Under the pieces are notes generated by a model that saw nothing but the letters and a program-made list of their open reading frames with translations, was not told where the DNA came from and made no database searches. A DNA stretch of 64,000 nucleotides from positions 14,696,430-14,760,429 of the forward strand of contig NC_051436.1 in the NCBI RefSeq assembly GCF_001649575.2. Reading direction: 5' to 3'. Origin of the DNA: Kryptolebias marmoratus (taxonomy: Eukaryota > Chordata > Actinopteri > Cyprinodontiformes > Rivulidae). Each line of letters opens with the position of its first letter. The stretch's first letter is position 1. The position numbers and the translations under genes are program-made. Shown here piece by piece: positions 54,531-64,000 of the stretch.

Positions 54531-54999
54531 GACTAAGTTGACTATGAAACACAGCAGTTATGAGTCTTACAACATTGATCACTCCTAGTTTAGAGTGATC
54601 TGATCATGTTCTCTCAGTTTTGTCTTTGTTTATAGAGTTGGTTGTTGTTGATGCATTTGTCTGTCGCCACAGATAAGAAGATATATATAAGAAGATAAAT
54701 TTAATGAATTACATACATATTCGCAGGGACGTGCACAGATAGACACTAGGTGGTGCTAGAAGCACCTGCACTTTTCCCTCTGAACCCAAAAAGTGCCTTA
54801 ATGAGGATTTTTTTTTTTTTTTAACAGTGTAGCTTTAGTGTGTGGCCCATGGTAGCATTTCTGGATTTAAAAACTTTTATTACCAGTGCAGCTCACTTTT
54901 ATACTTTTGCACGACAACAGAATTATATATTTTAATAAAAACTAAACTTATAAAACTGGTTGTGACCATTAACTTAATATTTTGTTGCACAACCTTTTG

Positions 55000-55350
55000 A
55001 GGCATTTACTGAAATCAAGCGATTTCTTGTCTCACCTTTTTTATGATGTGGTGTCCTCCTCAGTCGTCTTCCATTAAGTCCACTTTGACTCAAACAGTTA
55101 CTGATGGTGTGGTCTGACTCTGATGACCCTTGACCTTAGAGTTTATCTCTGATCTCTTTGGAAGTTGTTCTTGGCTCTTTGGTTACCATTAGTAAGATCT
55201 GCCTCCTTAATTTGTCATCAGTTTTCCTCTTGTGTCCACGTCCACGGAGGTTGTCTCCAGTCCTGTGGACCTTAGACTTCTGAATAATCTGAGCAGCTGT
55301 AGTCAGAGGAACATCCAGCGACGGTCTTATAGTCTTTAACTTTAACAGTT
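55000..55350 (-). mobile_element. Tc1-like transposase fragment interrupting the unit E transmembrane exon
   Basis: The - strand reads KSKVHRTGDNLRGRGHKRK, RRQILLMVTKEPRTTSKEI, the DNA-binding N-terminal half of a Tc1-family transposase. Its right edge abuts the second half of the TM exon (after about 55352). The 5' half of that exon is missing rather than displaced upstream, so a deletion accompanied or followed the insertion. Confidence 0.75.
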
Positions 55351-56479
55351 CAATCATTCTCATTATTCTCCTGATCTTATTGTGGTGCCACAGACAGTCC
55401 AAAGGTGAGAGCTTTTCAACACTGAATCAAATTGTTATTCCTTTTTTTAATCAATAAATGAATGTATTTTGATATTATGACACAAACTATCAGTAGAATT
55501 ATTGAACAATGAAATAACGAAACAGCAAATGTCTTTTTCCACAGATTTATGGTGTATCAGGTTAATATATTACATTTTCATTTCTTTTATTCACTAACAT
55601 AAATTCATCTTTTTGTAATAAATTTACTACATTTATTGTGTCTCAGATTAAGTCAGTCAGAGAGCAGCAGTCAGAGCTCCACCACAAATCATGGAGTCAA
55701 CCAGACTGATGGTCATGAATACAGCTCTGCTCTTCAGGGTCAGAACTGAAACTAATTTAGTCTTCATTAATCCAGATTATTTTCTTAGCTCTTAATTTCT
55801 TAGTGTCTTGACTGAGTGTGTTGTTTTTTAAAAATAACCAATAGCCCAAAACACTCAGAGAAGAACTTTTTATACAAAACAAAGCATTTTTCCTAACACT
55901 TTCAGATATACTTCGGTTTATTGTTACACACAACTGGAAGGAAATTTTTGTGAGTTTTTTTCTAATAAATAAATAAGCAGTAAGATTGATGACAACAGAT
56001 AAACAAGAGCAATGACTGACAATAAAATGATTCAAAAATGTTAGATTTCTTTTGTTTATGTACAATAACAAAACTTTTTTTTTATGGACAGATAGCAACG
56101 GTTCTTTTTATGAGTCAGTTAGGTTTTTCGAAACTTATGGAAATGAAGCAGTTGATTTATGGAGTCTGATAATAAATAACTGATATAAAATTTTGAACTA
56201 TTTCAGCTTCAGATGAATCCACAGATGTTATATACTCTGTCATTGACCTGAAAAACTTTGGACAGAACAGTGCAGGTACGACCAGCTCCTCTGGACAGGA
56301 CATTAAAGTCTTGTTAGTTAAGTACATCTTTTATAAGGAGACAAAAGTTTCTCAATAATCTTCTCTCCTTTCACAGAAAATTGGATTCCTGCCACAACAG
56401 AAGCAACACTTTATTCTGAAATGAGACCAGGAGCAGATGCTGCCGTGTAGCTGCATGCTGTGGGGGTTCATTCCCTGCA

Positions 56480-56640
56480 CCAAGGAGGTTATGGTTTCAG
56501 TAGAATTGGTTGGTTTGTTTGTCCGTCCTTCTGATGAACAGATGAACAGATTTTGATAAAATTTCCAAAAAATGTTGTGGTTGTCACAATAAAACAAGTG
56601 ATTTAATTTTCGTGGTGATGATTATGATCCTACAAGATCC
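56480..56640. mobile_element. MITE-like repeat (AAGGAGGTTATG type)
   Basis: CACCAAGGAGGTTATGGTTTC and the GATGAACAGATTTTGATAAAAT block match the repeat at 20728-20760 and 21245-21310. No coding content. AATAAA at 56588-56593 could serve unit E. Confidence 0.45.
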
Positions 56641-56827
56641 TACAGGAGTTCAATAGCATCAGTGACCCTAATGTCTTAGTGGAGGTTTGTGCTCTCTGAG
56701 TGCTTTTAGTTCTGCTATTTATTACAGGAGTGACTTTTAATGACACCCCTACATCTTGGATATGTATTTTTGTTATTAAAACTCTGTCTTAACAAACCAA
56801 TGAGAAACTGGATAAAATAGCTGCAAC

Positions 56828-57215
56828 TTCTTTTTCTTTCGACTGTTCCTTTTTCAGGAGTGACCACAGAGAGTCATCCTCCTCCATCTAACTCTGTCTT
56901 CTGTGTCCTCTGTCCTCACTCCAACTCCCTCCATGTCCTCTCTAACTGCATCCATATATCTCCTCTTTGTCTCTAACATCATTCTACCAATATACCCACT
57001 GTCCCTCCTCTGGACATGTCCAAACCATCTCTGACTTTATCTCCCAGTCCTTCAACCTGTGCTCTACCTCTGATGACCTCATTCCTAATCCTGTCCATCC
57101 TTGTCCCTCCCAAGGAGAACCTCAACATCTTTAGCTCTGCCACTTCCAGTTCTGTCTCCTGTCTTTTTGTCCGTCCCGCTGTCTCCAACCCAGACAACAT
57201 GGCTGCTCTCACCAC
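56828..57215 (-). mobile_element. RTE-like LINE 3' fragment
   Basis: The - strand reads [20 protein letters not shown] and [20 protein letters not shown]. It is the same family as 4420-5705 and 44000-45120 but truncated to the 3' end and with a deletion after GDKVRDGLD. Confidence 0.75.
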
Positions 57216-57859
57216 TGTCTGTAAACCTTTCCTTTGACCTTTGCTGCCACCCTTTTGTCACAAATCACTCCTGAACCTTTTTTCCATCCACTCCATCCTG
57301 CCTGGACTCTCTTTTTTTCACCTCTGCAACTGTGGAAACCGAATACCAGACACGCTCAGAAGATTGTAAATAATATGAAGTAATATTTTGTCTAAAGTCA
57401 AACCTTTATCTTTCAGCACAAACATTTTATTTACGACAATTGACTTTCTCTTTCATACCTCATTAATCTCGTGTAAATATGCTTTTATAAAATGCATCAA
57501 CACATAAAAGTGTGAAATATTTTTCATCTATTCAGTGTGCCAATGTTGTTTAAATCTTTTAGAAAAGCAGTAAGATTCTCTTTGGACGTCATGTGTTGTG
57601 AAAATGTTGGCACATCATGAAAACACTTTGTGTGTTTTGTTTAAACTTGGATTATTGATGTAAAAAATTAAATCTATTTTTCTGATTTTTTTAAACGGCA
57701 GAACCAGTCTGGTGATTACTCGCACCTGGGTTACATTGATGCTCATCAGCCACAGAGGAGGCCAGTCTTTCAGTGCCTGAGTGCTGACCTATATGGTACT
57801 CCAAGCCACTCTTCCTAGAGTTCCCTGTGTTTCTAGAGTCTGTTTAATTGTTTATCTGC

Positions 57860-58395
57860 TCACAGGTACTCCTCTCTGATCTCTGGGAAGGAAGCTGTTC
57901 AGCTAGATTTCCTGCTGTCTCCTGAGTTCTCTTCAGCCACCGTTTAATTTATAGTTTCCTTCCATGACTGTCAATAACGTCTCCTCCGATCCTTCCTCTG
58001 GCTGTGAGTCCTGTCCGTCCTCATACTGTCCTCATCAGTCGGCCTTCTCTGGACACCTGCAAGATCAGACTACTCCATTGAATACCTCTGGACAATACCT
58101 TGGACCCAAGCCCCTCAACTCTACTCAACTCTACTCACCTCTCCCTAGCGGACCAAGTCCTTCCACCATTGGATATAAGTTGTTCTTCCCCAAATCACTC
58201 AAGTTACCCTGTTTCTCACAATCTCCACTTCTGTTTCAGTCATTCAGTCTCTCCTCTCCCTACCCCATTTATCCAGGACAAGAATCACTTCAATTTACCC
58301 TTTGTTCAATAAAACTTTATTTGTGATTTTTTTTTTACCCTGTTTCTTGAGATTCTCTGCATGTGGGTCAAACGCCTTACTAAAACCATGACACT
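57860..58395 (+). mobile_element. LINE-like 3' tail or retroposon
   Basis: A pyrimidine-rich, GC-richer segment with AATAAA near 58310, ending CTGCATGTGGGTCAA and CCATGACA. The end resembles that at 21180-21225. The ORFs inside show no recognisable domain. Confidence 0.4.
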
Positions 58396-59544
58396 CAGAG
58401 CTACAGAGCAACCAGGAACAAACATGATCTCTGAAAGCTCCATTCTACAACACAGAAAGCCGAGGCAAGGAGGAGCTGCCAACATTTAACTGTAGGGTGT
58501 GATGTGTTTGAGCACTTTTGGTGTTCTAGTCGATACATGTGCAGAGATGTGTAACAGACTGCATTACACAGAGGAAAGTGTTCTTGACACGGTCAGATCA
58601 ACTACTTTTACATCCTATGCGGTTTTGGTTTGTGTTCTTAGTTACATACCTTATTAATTTTCTGGGGTTGACAACATGCAGACAGATGGATCATAGAAAC
58701 ATCATTTCTATGATCCATATATCCGATCACCTGATTTGTCAAAAAGTCACTAGAATGATTTAACCATACCTCTTTTGCTGATCTGCTGATGTATGTAAAT
58801 AAAATCTATCTATGCATATGTCTGCTTATCCACTCTTATGGAGTTAGAAGTTCCAACTAGTTCAAAGAATCTGTTATTACAATGACAGCAGGAAGCTAAA
58901 ATCCTGAGCTAACTGAACTACTAATGTTAAATGCTAATGTTTTGTGAGCCCTGCTATCACTTTCATTGAACAGTGTAAATGTTTGTTTTCTCTCCAACAT
59001 AGGCATTTATTATAACACTAATGAACATGGTCTAAAACACAAGATTCAAGGTTTAAAATAAAACTCTTTATTTGCTGTACACACTGCACCAATCTACCCA
59101 ATGATAAAACATGATGAGCCAGGAGCTCTGTTACAGTCGGTCTGTTTGTGGGTGGTCCATTGAAACAACGTGGATCCTGGAGATTTGGAGTTTAGAACGC
59201 ACCATACAGTTTCATACATAAATGCACATTTTATTAGACTTATTAGGTGGAATCATTAGTACCACAGAAAACAAGAATATGTTGAAGTGCTCACTTCCCT
59301 GGTATGAGACAGGTTTTAATGTAAACATCCAGGGGGGTTATTTATTCTTCAAAACGTCTCTGATTATAGCTGGTGTAAGATGTTTCCATCCAGTCATCAT
59401 GGGCATGAAAGGTCTTTTATTGATTTATTTGAACCATTCTTTTTCCTGAGGTGGGATGGTTGTTAAAAACAAGTTTGGATTTAGAGTAAATTTTCTCTAA
59501 ATAACACTTCCCCATACAATTCATCAATTCATTTTCTTTTACCC

Positions 59545-59775
59545 TCTTTCTCCTTTCAGGGTCATGGTGCCTATCTCCAGCAGTTAGTGTGTAAGGGGCG
59601 GGGTACAGAGCCACATAGAGACAAAGCAGACAACCAAACATTCACGCTCTCACTCACACCAAGGGACAATTTAGAGTTACGAGTGAACATAACATGCATG
59701 TTTTTGGTCAGTGAGAGGAAACCGGAGTATCTCGAGAAAACCCAGATGTGCACGGGGAAATCATGTAAACTGCGA
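59545..59775 (-). mobile_element. Widespread teleost retroposon ('TTTTCTCGAGATACTCCGG' type)
   Basis: On the - strand it contains GGGTTTTCTCGAGATACTCC, AAACATGCATGTTA, CTAAATTGTCCC and TGTCTCTATGTGGC in the order typical of a very common fish repeat. No coding content. Confidence 0.6.
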
Positions 59776-59837
59776 CCTTCATGCTCAACTGTGCTGCCGT
59801 AGCACGTTCCCCATTTTAATATAGGGTTAAATGTCCC

Positions 59838-60140
59838 TTAGCACAGGCTTGTATCCATAAACAAGCTTCTGGTTGAATTCTGGCTGCTCTTTGACCGCTC
59901 TTCTTGGTAAAAATGGTAATGTTCATTTAAATTGGTTGGTTTCCTGGCATGACCCCAGCTTTTAAACACAGTCCTCAAAGTCTCAGTCAGGTAGAGATCA
60001 GGAAACCTAATGTTAGCCTGTTTTATCCAATCAGAAACCAGTTCTGATGCGTGTTTTGAATCACTGTCCTGTTCTGGTTCGTACGAGTGCTTCAAGTCCT
60101 TGAAAATGCCTGAAAGTGTAACTGAACTTGTTTCATCACA
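59838..60140 (-). mobile_element. Tc1-like transposase C-terminal fragment
   Basis: The - strand frame reads EQDSDSKHASELVSDWIKQ, LTETLRTVFK and HARKPTNLNEHYHFYQEE. It aligns with the QDNDPKH and NPIENLW motifs (second Asp and final Glu of the DDE triad) of Tc1 transposases. No downstream stop-free continuation to the N-terminus; see 61590-61800. Confidence 0.7.
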
Positions 60141-60167
60141 CACCACTGTCCACACTTGCTGACTTAA

Positions 60168-60366
60168 GCCCTATTCTCACTGGATTAGTTCTACCTAGGG
60201 ACCACATGCTATTTGTAATAATTACAGAGATTGTCTGTGTTGTTAATCCCCTGCGAATCGGCCATGTCAGTAATTTGTAAAGTAAAACTTCCCCCACAAA
60301 TTACCTACTATATTTTGCTGAACTCCGAGGTGCTGTGATATTTACTAATCCAATGTGAATATAGGC
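60168..60366. mobile_element. MITE with about 20-bp inverted ends
   Basis: GCCCTATTCTCACTGGATTA at the left is the inverse of TAATCCAATGTGAATATAGGC at the right. About 200 bp, non-coding. The following 60370-61590 has no feature I can support. Confidence 0.5.
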
Positions 60367-61589
60367 ATCTCTGTGATTTGGACAGAAATGGGCAGGATCC
60401 AATACGTAATTAGGTACTTTTTATTTCCTGGGTGCATTTTTATTTGCTTTTGGCAGTGGAGGCTGCATTGGAGTACATAGATAATCTTTTGTGTCCCGGG
60501 TCACCAAAACCCTATCAACCTGAAATGGTCGCCATAAAAAAGAACAAGCTAGAGAGAAGCAGCAAAATCACATGCAGATGGTGTCTCACATCATGCATTG
60601 CTCTGTGTGGTAAGAATATTTTCCTTGTTTGTAGCCTAAGATACAGCTGGCTGTAACACAGCACCGAGCTGTAAGCGGATGTTAGACAATACGCAGCGTG
60701 TTAACATCATATCCAAAAGATGTCCGTAAGTTTCAGCAAAATCTCAGGCTTCGGTTAAACTGTGTGAATGCGCCACATGAAAAGCAGACATTGGGGAGTA
60801 ATTTATTTATTACATGTGGTCCCCAGGTAATGCTTATCCCGTACGAAGAGGGCTTTAGTCTCACTAAAGGATGTAAAAAGCCACTGACACCTTGTGAGTT
60901 CAGGCTGTGCTCAAGTTAATATTAATTACAAAAATTAACTCTGTCTGGTATTAATAAGAGTAATTGCTATAATTTGTAACAAATCAAACTGAATCATGAA
61001 ATCAGATTCACAGACAAAATAGTTGACTCATCAGAATATTTATAATATAAAGGATTCGAGTCAGACTCAGTTGTCATAAGCATTGTGAGCTGTTGGCAGC
61101 ATCTTTACTGCGTCACAAACCGAGGAATACACTGACATCTGTCATGGAGCCACATCTGAGAGCACCTTACCAAACCTTCATATTGATATCAGTATCATAT
61201 GACGGTAATAAGAAAGTGCTGTACGAATGTGGGAATAATTTACATTTAGGCGTTTTGTTTAACTTGGATCAGAGTAAAATCTGCTTTACTGTAATTAGGT
61301 ACTTTCCGGTATTTAAATTTTAAATGTGTGACTGTAGAACAACATCCAGAAATGGGACAGAGAAATGACTTTGGACACTGGTAGCTGTTTGGACTTAAAA
61401 TGGTCCAACCCAGATCAAATCAAAACAAATCCAGATTTAAATGAGTGAAAACAAAGCATGTTCTACTACATAATTGTGCAGGAAAGGAAAATCTTCAGAA
61501 TTCACCTTGAAAGTGCTTAAATTCAAATTTAGGAAAATGTGAAAAACCTGACCAGATGGAACACCTAAATGTGTCCAAGTTTCAACCGT

Positions 61590-61800
61590 TGGTGGTTCCT
61601 GGTTGTTCCAGATCATCTGAACAAATCACATTTCATCTGAGGGGGGCAGTTTGGGTTTCTGTACAGTTGTTTCAACTGATGATCTTGGAAGCTCAAGTTT
61701 TTTAGAAATGACACCAAAAGACTTTCCTATATGGCATTAATCTACAGTTCTCCTCCTTAGATCTTCACTGAGTTCCTTAAACTGTCCCATTGTTCTAAAT
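61590..61800 (-). mobile_element. Tc1-like transposase N-terminal fragment
   Basis: The - strand reads MGQFKELSEDLRRRTVD, a stop, then GKSFGVISKKLELPRSSVET, the helix-turn-helix start of a Tc1-type transposase. It may belong to the same broken element as 59838-60140, separated by later insertions. Confidence 0.65.
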
Positions 61801-62931
61801 ATTGGTCAAACAAATGCAGTCAATCATGATCACTAACAGGAAGTTAACAGGCCTTGGCCTTGTCAAGACCTTCTAGAACCTTCAGTACCACTTATTAACA
61901 GATGTAGGGGATTTTATGAATATATTTGTTTGTTTATTTAAGTTTATTTCTGTTGTGTAATTATTCCAAAACAAGGAACAATTCAAGTAAAATCATTAAA
62001 AAACATCTAAATTATTCTTACATGCATGCCCATGATGAGTTGATGGAAACTTTTAAATGTAATTGCATATTTTGAAAGTATAGAAACTTTCAGGAGGTCA
62101 TGACCTCTTCAGGAAATGACCTCATTCTATCAGTGGAAACCAGGTTTACTGATGATGACATCAGTTTTCAGGATGAAGGTGCATCTGTCCACAGAGCAAA
62201 GAGACTTTTCTTTAGGAAACACAGCAAACAGTCTGACTGAACGGTTCTGATGGAAATTAAACTTCTGCACAAGAAAACATGAACGTTTTTGTTTCACATT
62301 AAAGACGTTTATGTCTTAGTACTTAGTTTTGTAAGTTTGTCGTCCTCCTAATGCAACAAACGATGGTAATTTGGTGACGTATGTTTTCCACAGCCAGGAT
62401 GCTGAGCTGTTAATAGTTTTATGTATCAACTGTAGATAGTTTATTTTCTACAACATGGAAGAGCAGAATGAAAGTGTCCAAATCGTTGTGACTCCATCTG
62501 TTGTTTAAGATGTTCTAACATAAATACCCAGAGTAACTGACTGATGGTAACATTCAGGTTTCATTTCACATTTATACATGTGACACATTTGGAGACAAAG
62601 TCATAAATTACTGTTTGGTTTTTGATGTTGGATATCTGGTTGTAGAAGCATTTCTCAGGTTTACAGTGAATATCTGGAAATCTGCTGTAAAGCGTTAGTG
62701 TTAGAGATGACTTTTGTAAAGGCAGTTCAAGCTGTTTTCATAGTTGGAACACTAATTACTTAAACTGGTTTCACTATTTCACATGGAATTAAATAAAACA
62801 GCAATTATCGTTTTGTAAGATGATCTGGATATAAAGTCTTAAAGTCTGCAGAATAACTCGCTCACAGGCTGCCTCCAATCTAATATTATACATGTTTTAA
62901 TTAATAGCTCCAGAACAACAGGGCTCTACAG

Positions 62932-63150
62932 CAGGGGTGGCCAACCCTGGTCCTGGAGGGTCACCATCCTGCATGTTTTACTTGTTCCTCTGCTCCAACA
63001 CACCTGATTTGAATCAATGGATAATTAACATTAACAGGCTTCTGCAGAACATGAAGAGGTGATTTAACCTCTGAATCAGGTGTGTTGGAGCAGAGAAACA
63101 AGGAAAACATGCAGGATAGTGGCCCTGAGGACCAGGATTGCCCAGCCCTG
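62932..63150. mobile_element. hAT-type MITE with 8-bp target duplication
   Basis: The ends are long inverted repeats (CAGGGGTGGCCAACCCTGG at the left, mirrored by CCAGGATTGCCCAGCCCTG at the right) with inner CTGCATGTTTT and CTCCAACACACCTGATT blocks. It is flanked by CTCTACAG at 62924-62931 and 63151-63158. Non-autonomous. Confidence 0.88.
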
Positions 63151-63342
63151 CTCTACAGGGTCAACAGTGAACTCTGGAACTCAATCATCTCTTGACTCTG
63201 TGAGCTGTGGAGACGAGTTTTTCTCTCCTGCAGCATCTTTTGTCCTGTTTTTCACAGGACCAGTTCTTCCCACAGGCTGGGGTATGAAGTCTCAGAGTAC
63301 CTGGTTATCAGTCCTCGGTGATCGTTACGAAGCACAGACAGG

Positions 63343-64000
63343 TCACTGTGCTGGCATGCAGCGGTGACTCTTATATGTGCCAAGATGGCGGAAGCTGCGT
63401 CCACACTGCTGGCAGCAGTAAGGTGTGGCCCCGCTGTGGATCCTCTGGTGGGTGTACAGGTTCCCCAGCTCTTTAAAGCGCCGACCACACTGAGGGCACG
63501 CATAAGGACTTTCTCCAGTGTGCACCCTTTGGTGTCTTTTGAGTCCGGACAGCACTGAGAAGCCTTTCCCGCACTGTGGGCAGGGGAACGGACTCTGAGC
63601 ACCGCTGTGGACCAGCCTGTGACTTTTCAAACGAGCCGCGTGGCGAAATCGCTCCCCGCAATCTGGACACACAAAGGGTTTCTCTCCAGTGTGAATGCGC
63701 TGGTGCTGCCGAAGGTTGCCAAGGTAGTTAAAATGGCGGCCGCAGTCCCCGCATTCATACCCGCCCTCAATTTTAATCTCCTTTTTCAAAGATCGACCCA
63801 TGCCGACACCAGAACCTGGTCCCGGGCTGTCCTCACCCATAGCTCTTGTAGAATCAGTACCATCTGCCATGGCGGGTACGGCAGAGGAGGTACCCTGCAG
63901 GGCCTTGAGAGCTTGGGTTTCATCAGCGTCTGGGTGTATCAGTTTGATGTGTTCTTCCAGGAACATGGAGCCAGGACAGAAGGTTCCACACAGCGAGCAG
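63343..64000 (-). CDS. C2H2 zinc-finger protein, 3' part (runs off the window)
   Basis: The frame is open to the window edge and stops at TGA 63343-63345. From the edge: an atypical finger CSLCGTF ending HIKLIH, a Ser/Gly-rich spacer with GRSLKKEIKIEGG (a possible SUMO-type IKIE site), then five fingers with C-x2-C-x12-H spacing (ECGDCG, VCPDCG, PCPQCG, ACPQCG, CQQCG) joined by HTGEKPF-type linkers. The last finger ends H-R-C rather than H-x3-H, so its fourth ligand is displaced. Sequence-specific nuclear DNA binding is expected from the family. An ATG at 63964-63966 is probably internal, because the upstream finger is in frame. The gene cannot be named. Confidence 0.85.
   Translation of the reverse strand, partial: CSLCGTFCPGSMFLEEHIKLIHPDADETQALKALQGTSSAVPAMADGTDSTRAMGEDSPGPGSGVGMGRSLKKEIKIEGGYECGDCGRHFNYLGNLRQHQRIHTGEKPFVCPDCGERFRHAARLKSHRLVHSGAQSPFPCPQCGKGFSVLSGLKRHQRVHTGESPYACPQCGRRFKELGNLYTHQRIHSGATPYCCQQCGRSFRHLGTYKSHRCMPAQ

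Larger units (their letters stand above)
53440..56450 (+). pseudogene. Receptor unit E: decayed FCRL-like gene with intact ITIM tail exons
   Basis: The signal-peptide exons are intact (53440-53476 MENSSLCPLLLL; 54102-54137 LLKTLLSCVQTQ). The only Ig exon, 54254-54530, is broken by a stop and a frameshift. The transmembrane exon is cut: only 55353-55404 remains, preceded directly by a Tc1 transposase fragment. Tail exons are well preserved: 55545-55560, 55647-55738 (HEYSSAL), 56092-56145 (SFYESV, strict ITIM but donor GT mutated to GA), 56207-56275 (VIYSVI, strict ITIM) and 56377-56450 (TLYSEM, TAG). No continuous receptor can be made. Confidence 0.75.

Noticed and set aside
57964..58326. 120-codon Ser/Pro-rich ORF as a gene
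   Set aside because: The segment has the tail of a LINE-like retroposon with AATAAA, and its composition explains the open frame.
63252..63602. 116-codon - strand ORF as a gene
   Set aside because: It overlaps the zinc-finger frame in another phase and has no domain of its own.

Overview
The window looks like AT-rich teleost fish DNA. Its genes are split into small phase-matched exons with canonical GT-AG borders, and the introns carry fish-type repeats: Penelope-like, RTE-like and L1-like LINEs, hAT, Tc1/mariner, MITEs, SINE tails and long CA, TA and TATC microsatellites. No bacterial features are present. Species and gene symbols cannot be fixed from sequence alone. Four assembly gaps are present (5270-5331, 9495-9525, 17866-17871, 44591-44797).

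Most of the window is a tandem cluster of immunoglobulin-superfamily receptor genes on the + strand, of the teleost Fc-receptor-like (FCRL) / leukocyte immune-type receptor kind. Each unit has a signal peptide split over two small exons, a set of single-exon Ig domains that all start and end in phase 1, one transmembrane exon without a charged residue, a 16-nt micro-exon in most copies, and several small cytoplasmic exons carrying tyrosine motifs. Gene A (3585-15841) has six Ig domains. Gene B (20373-28182) has three Ig domains and a tail of repeated YxN motifs. Gene C (35106-40422) has three Ig domains. Gene D (43768-51394) has four. Unit E (53440-56450) is a pseudogene with a decayed Ig exon and a truncated transmembrane exon, but intact tail exons. 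Assembling A-D exon by exon gives open frames of 660, 428, 414 and 518 codons. Several tails are altered: a premature stop in A, a stop in the last exon of B, a lost splice donor in C and a one-base frameshift in D.

On the - strand between B and C, at 30816-33356, lies an eight-exon protein kinase of the homeodomain-interacting protein kinase (HIPK)-like family with intact catalytic motifs. At the right edge, 63343-64000 (-) is the 3' part of a C2H2 zinc-finger gene that continues beyond the window.

The remainder is repeats. Positions 1-2760 and 18481-20455 are two copies of one duplicated upstream segment containing a Penelope-like GIY-YIG remnant, lying upstream of A and B. A hAT element with perfect 15-bp ends and an 8-bp target duplication is nested in an L1-like element in gene A. 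Nearly identical RTE-like LINE fragments sit by the signal-peptide exons of A and D. From 56.5 to 63.3 kb I see only repeats and unannotated DNA.

Together the receptor genes look like a modular family of mainly inhibitory or adaptor-recruiting leukocyte receptors. They seem to evolve by phase 1-1 exon gain and loss, tandem duplication and transposon damage. Conserved Ets and RUNX core sites just upstream of the first exons suggest leukocyte expression.
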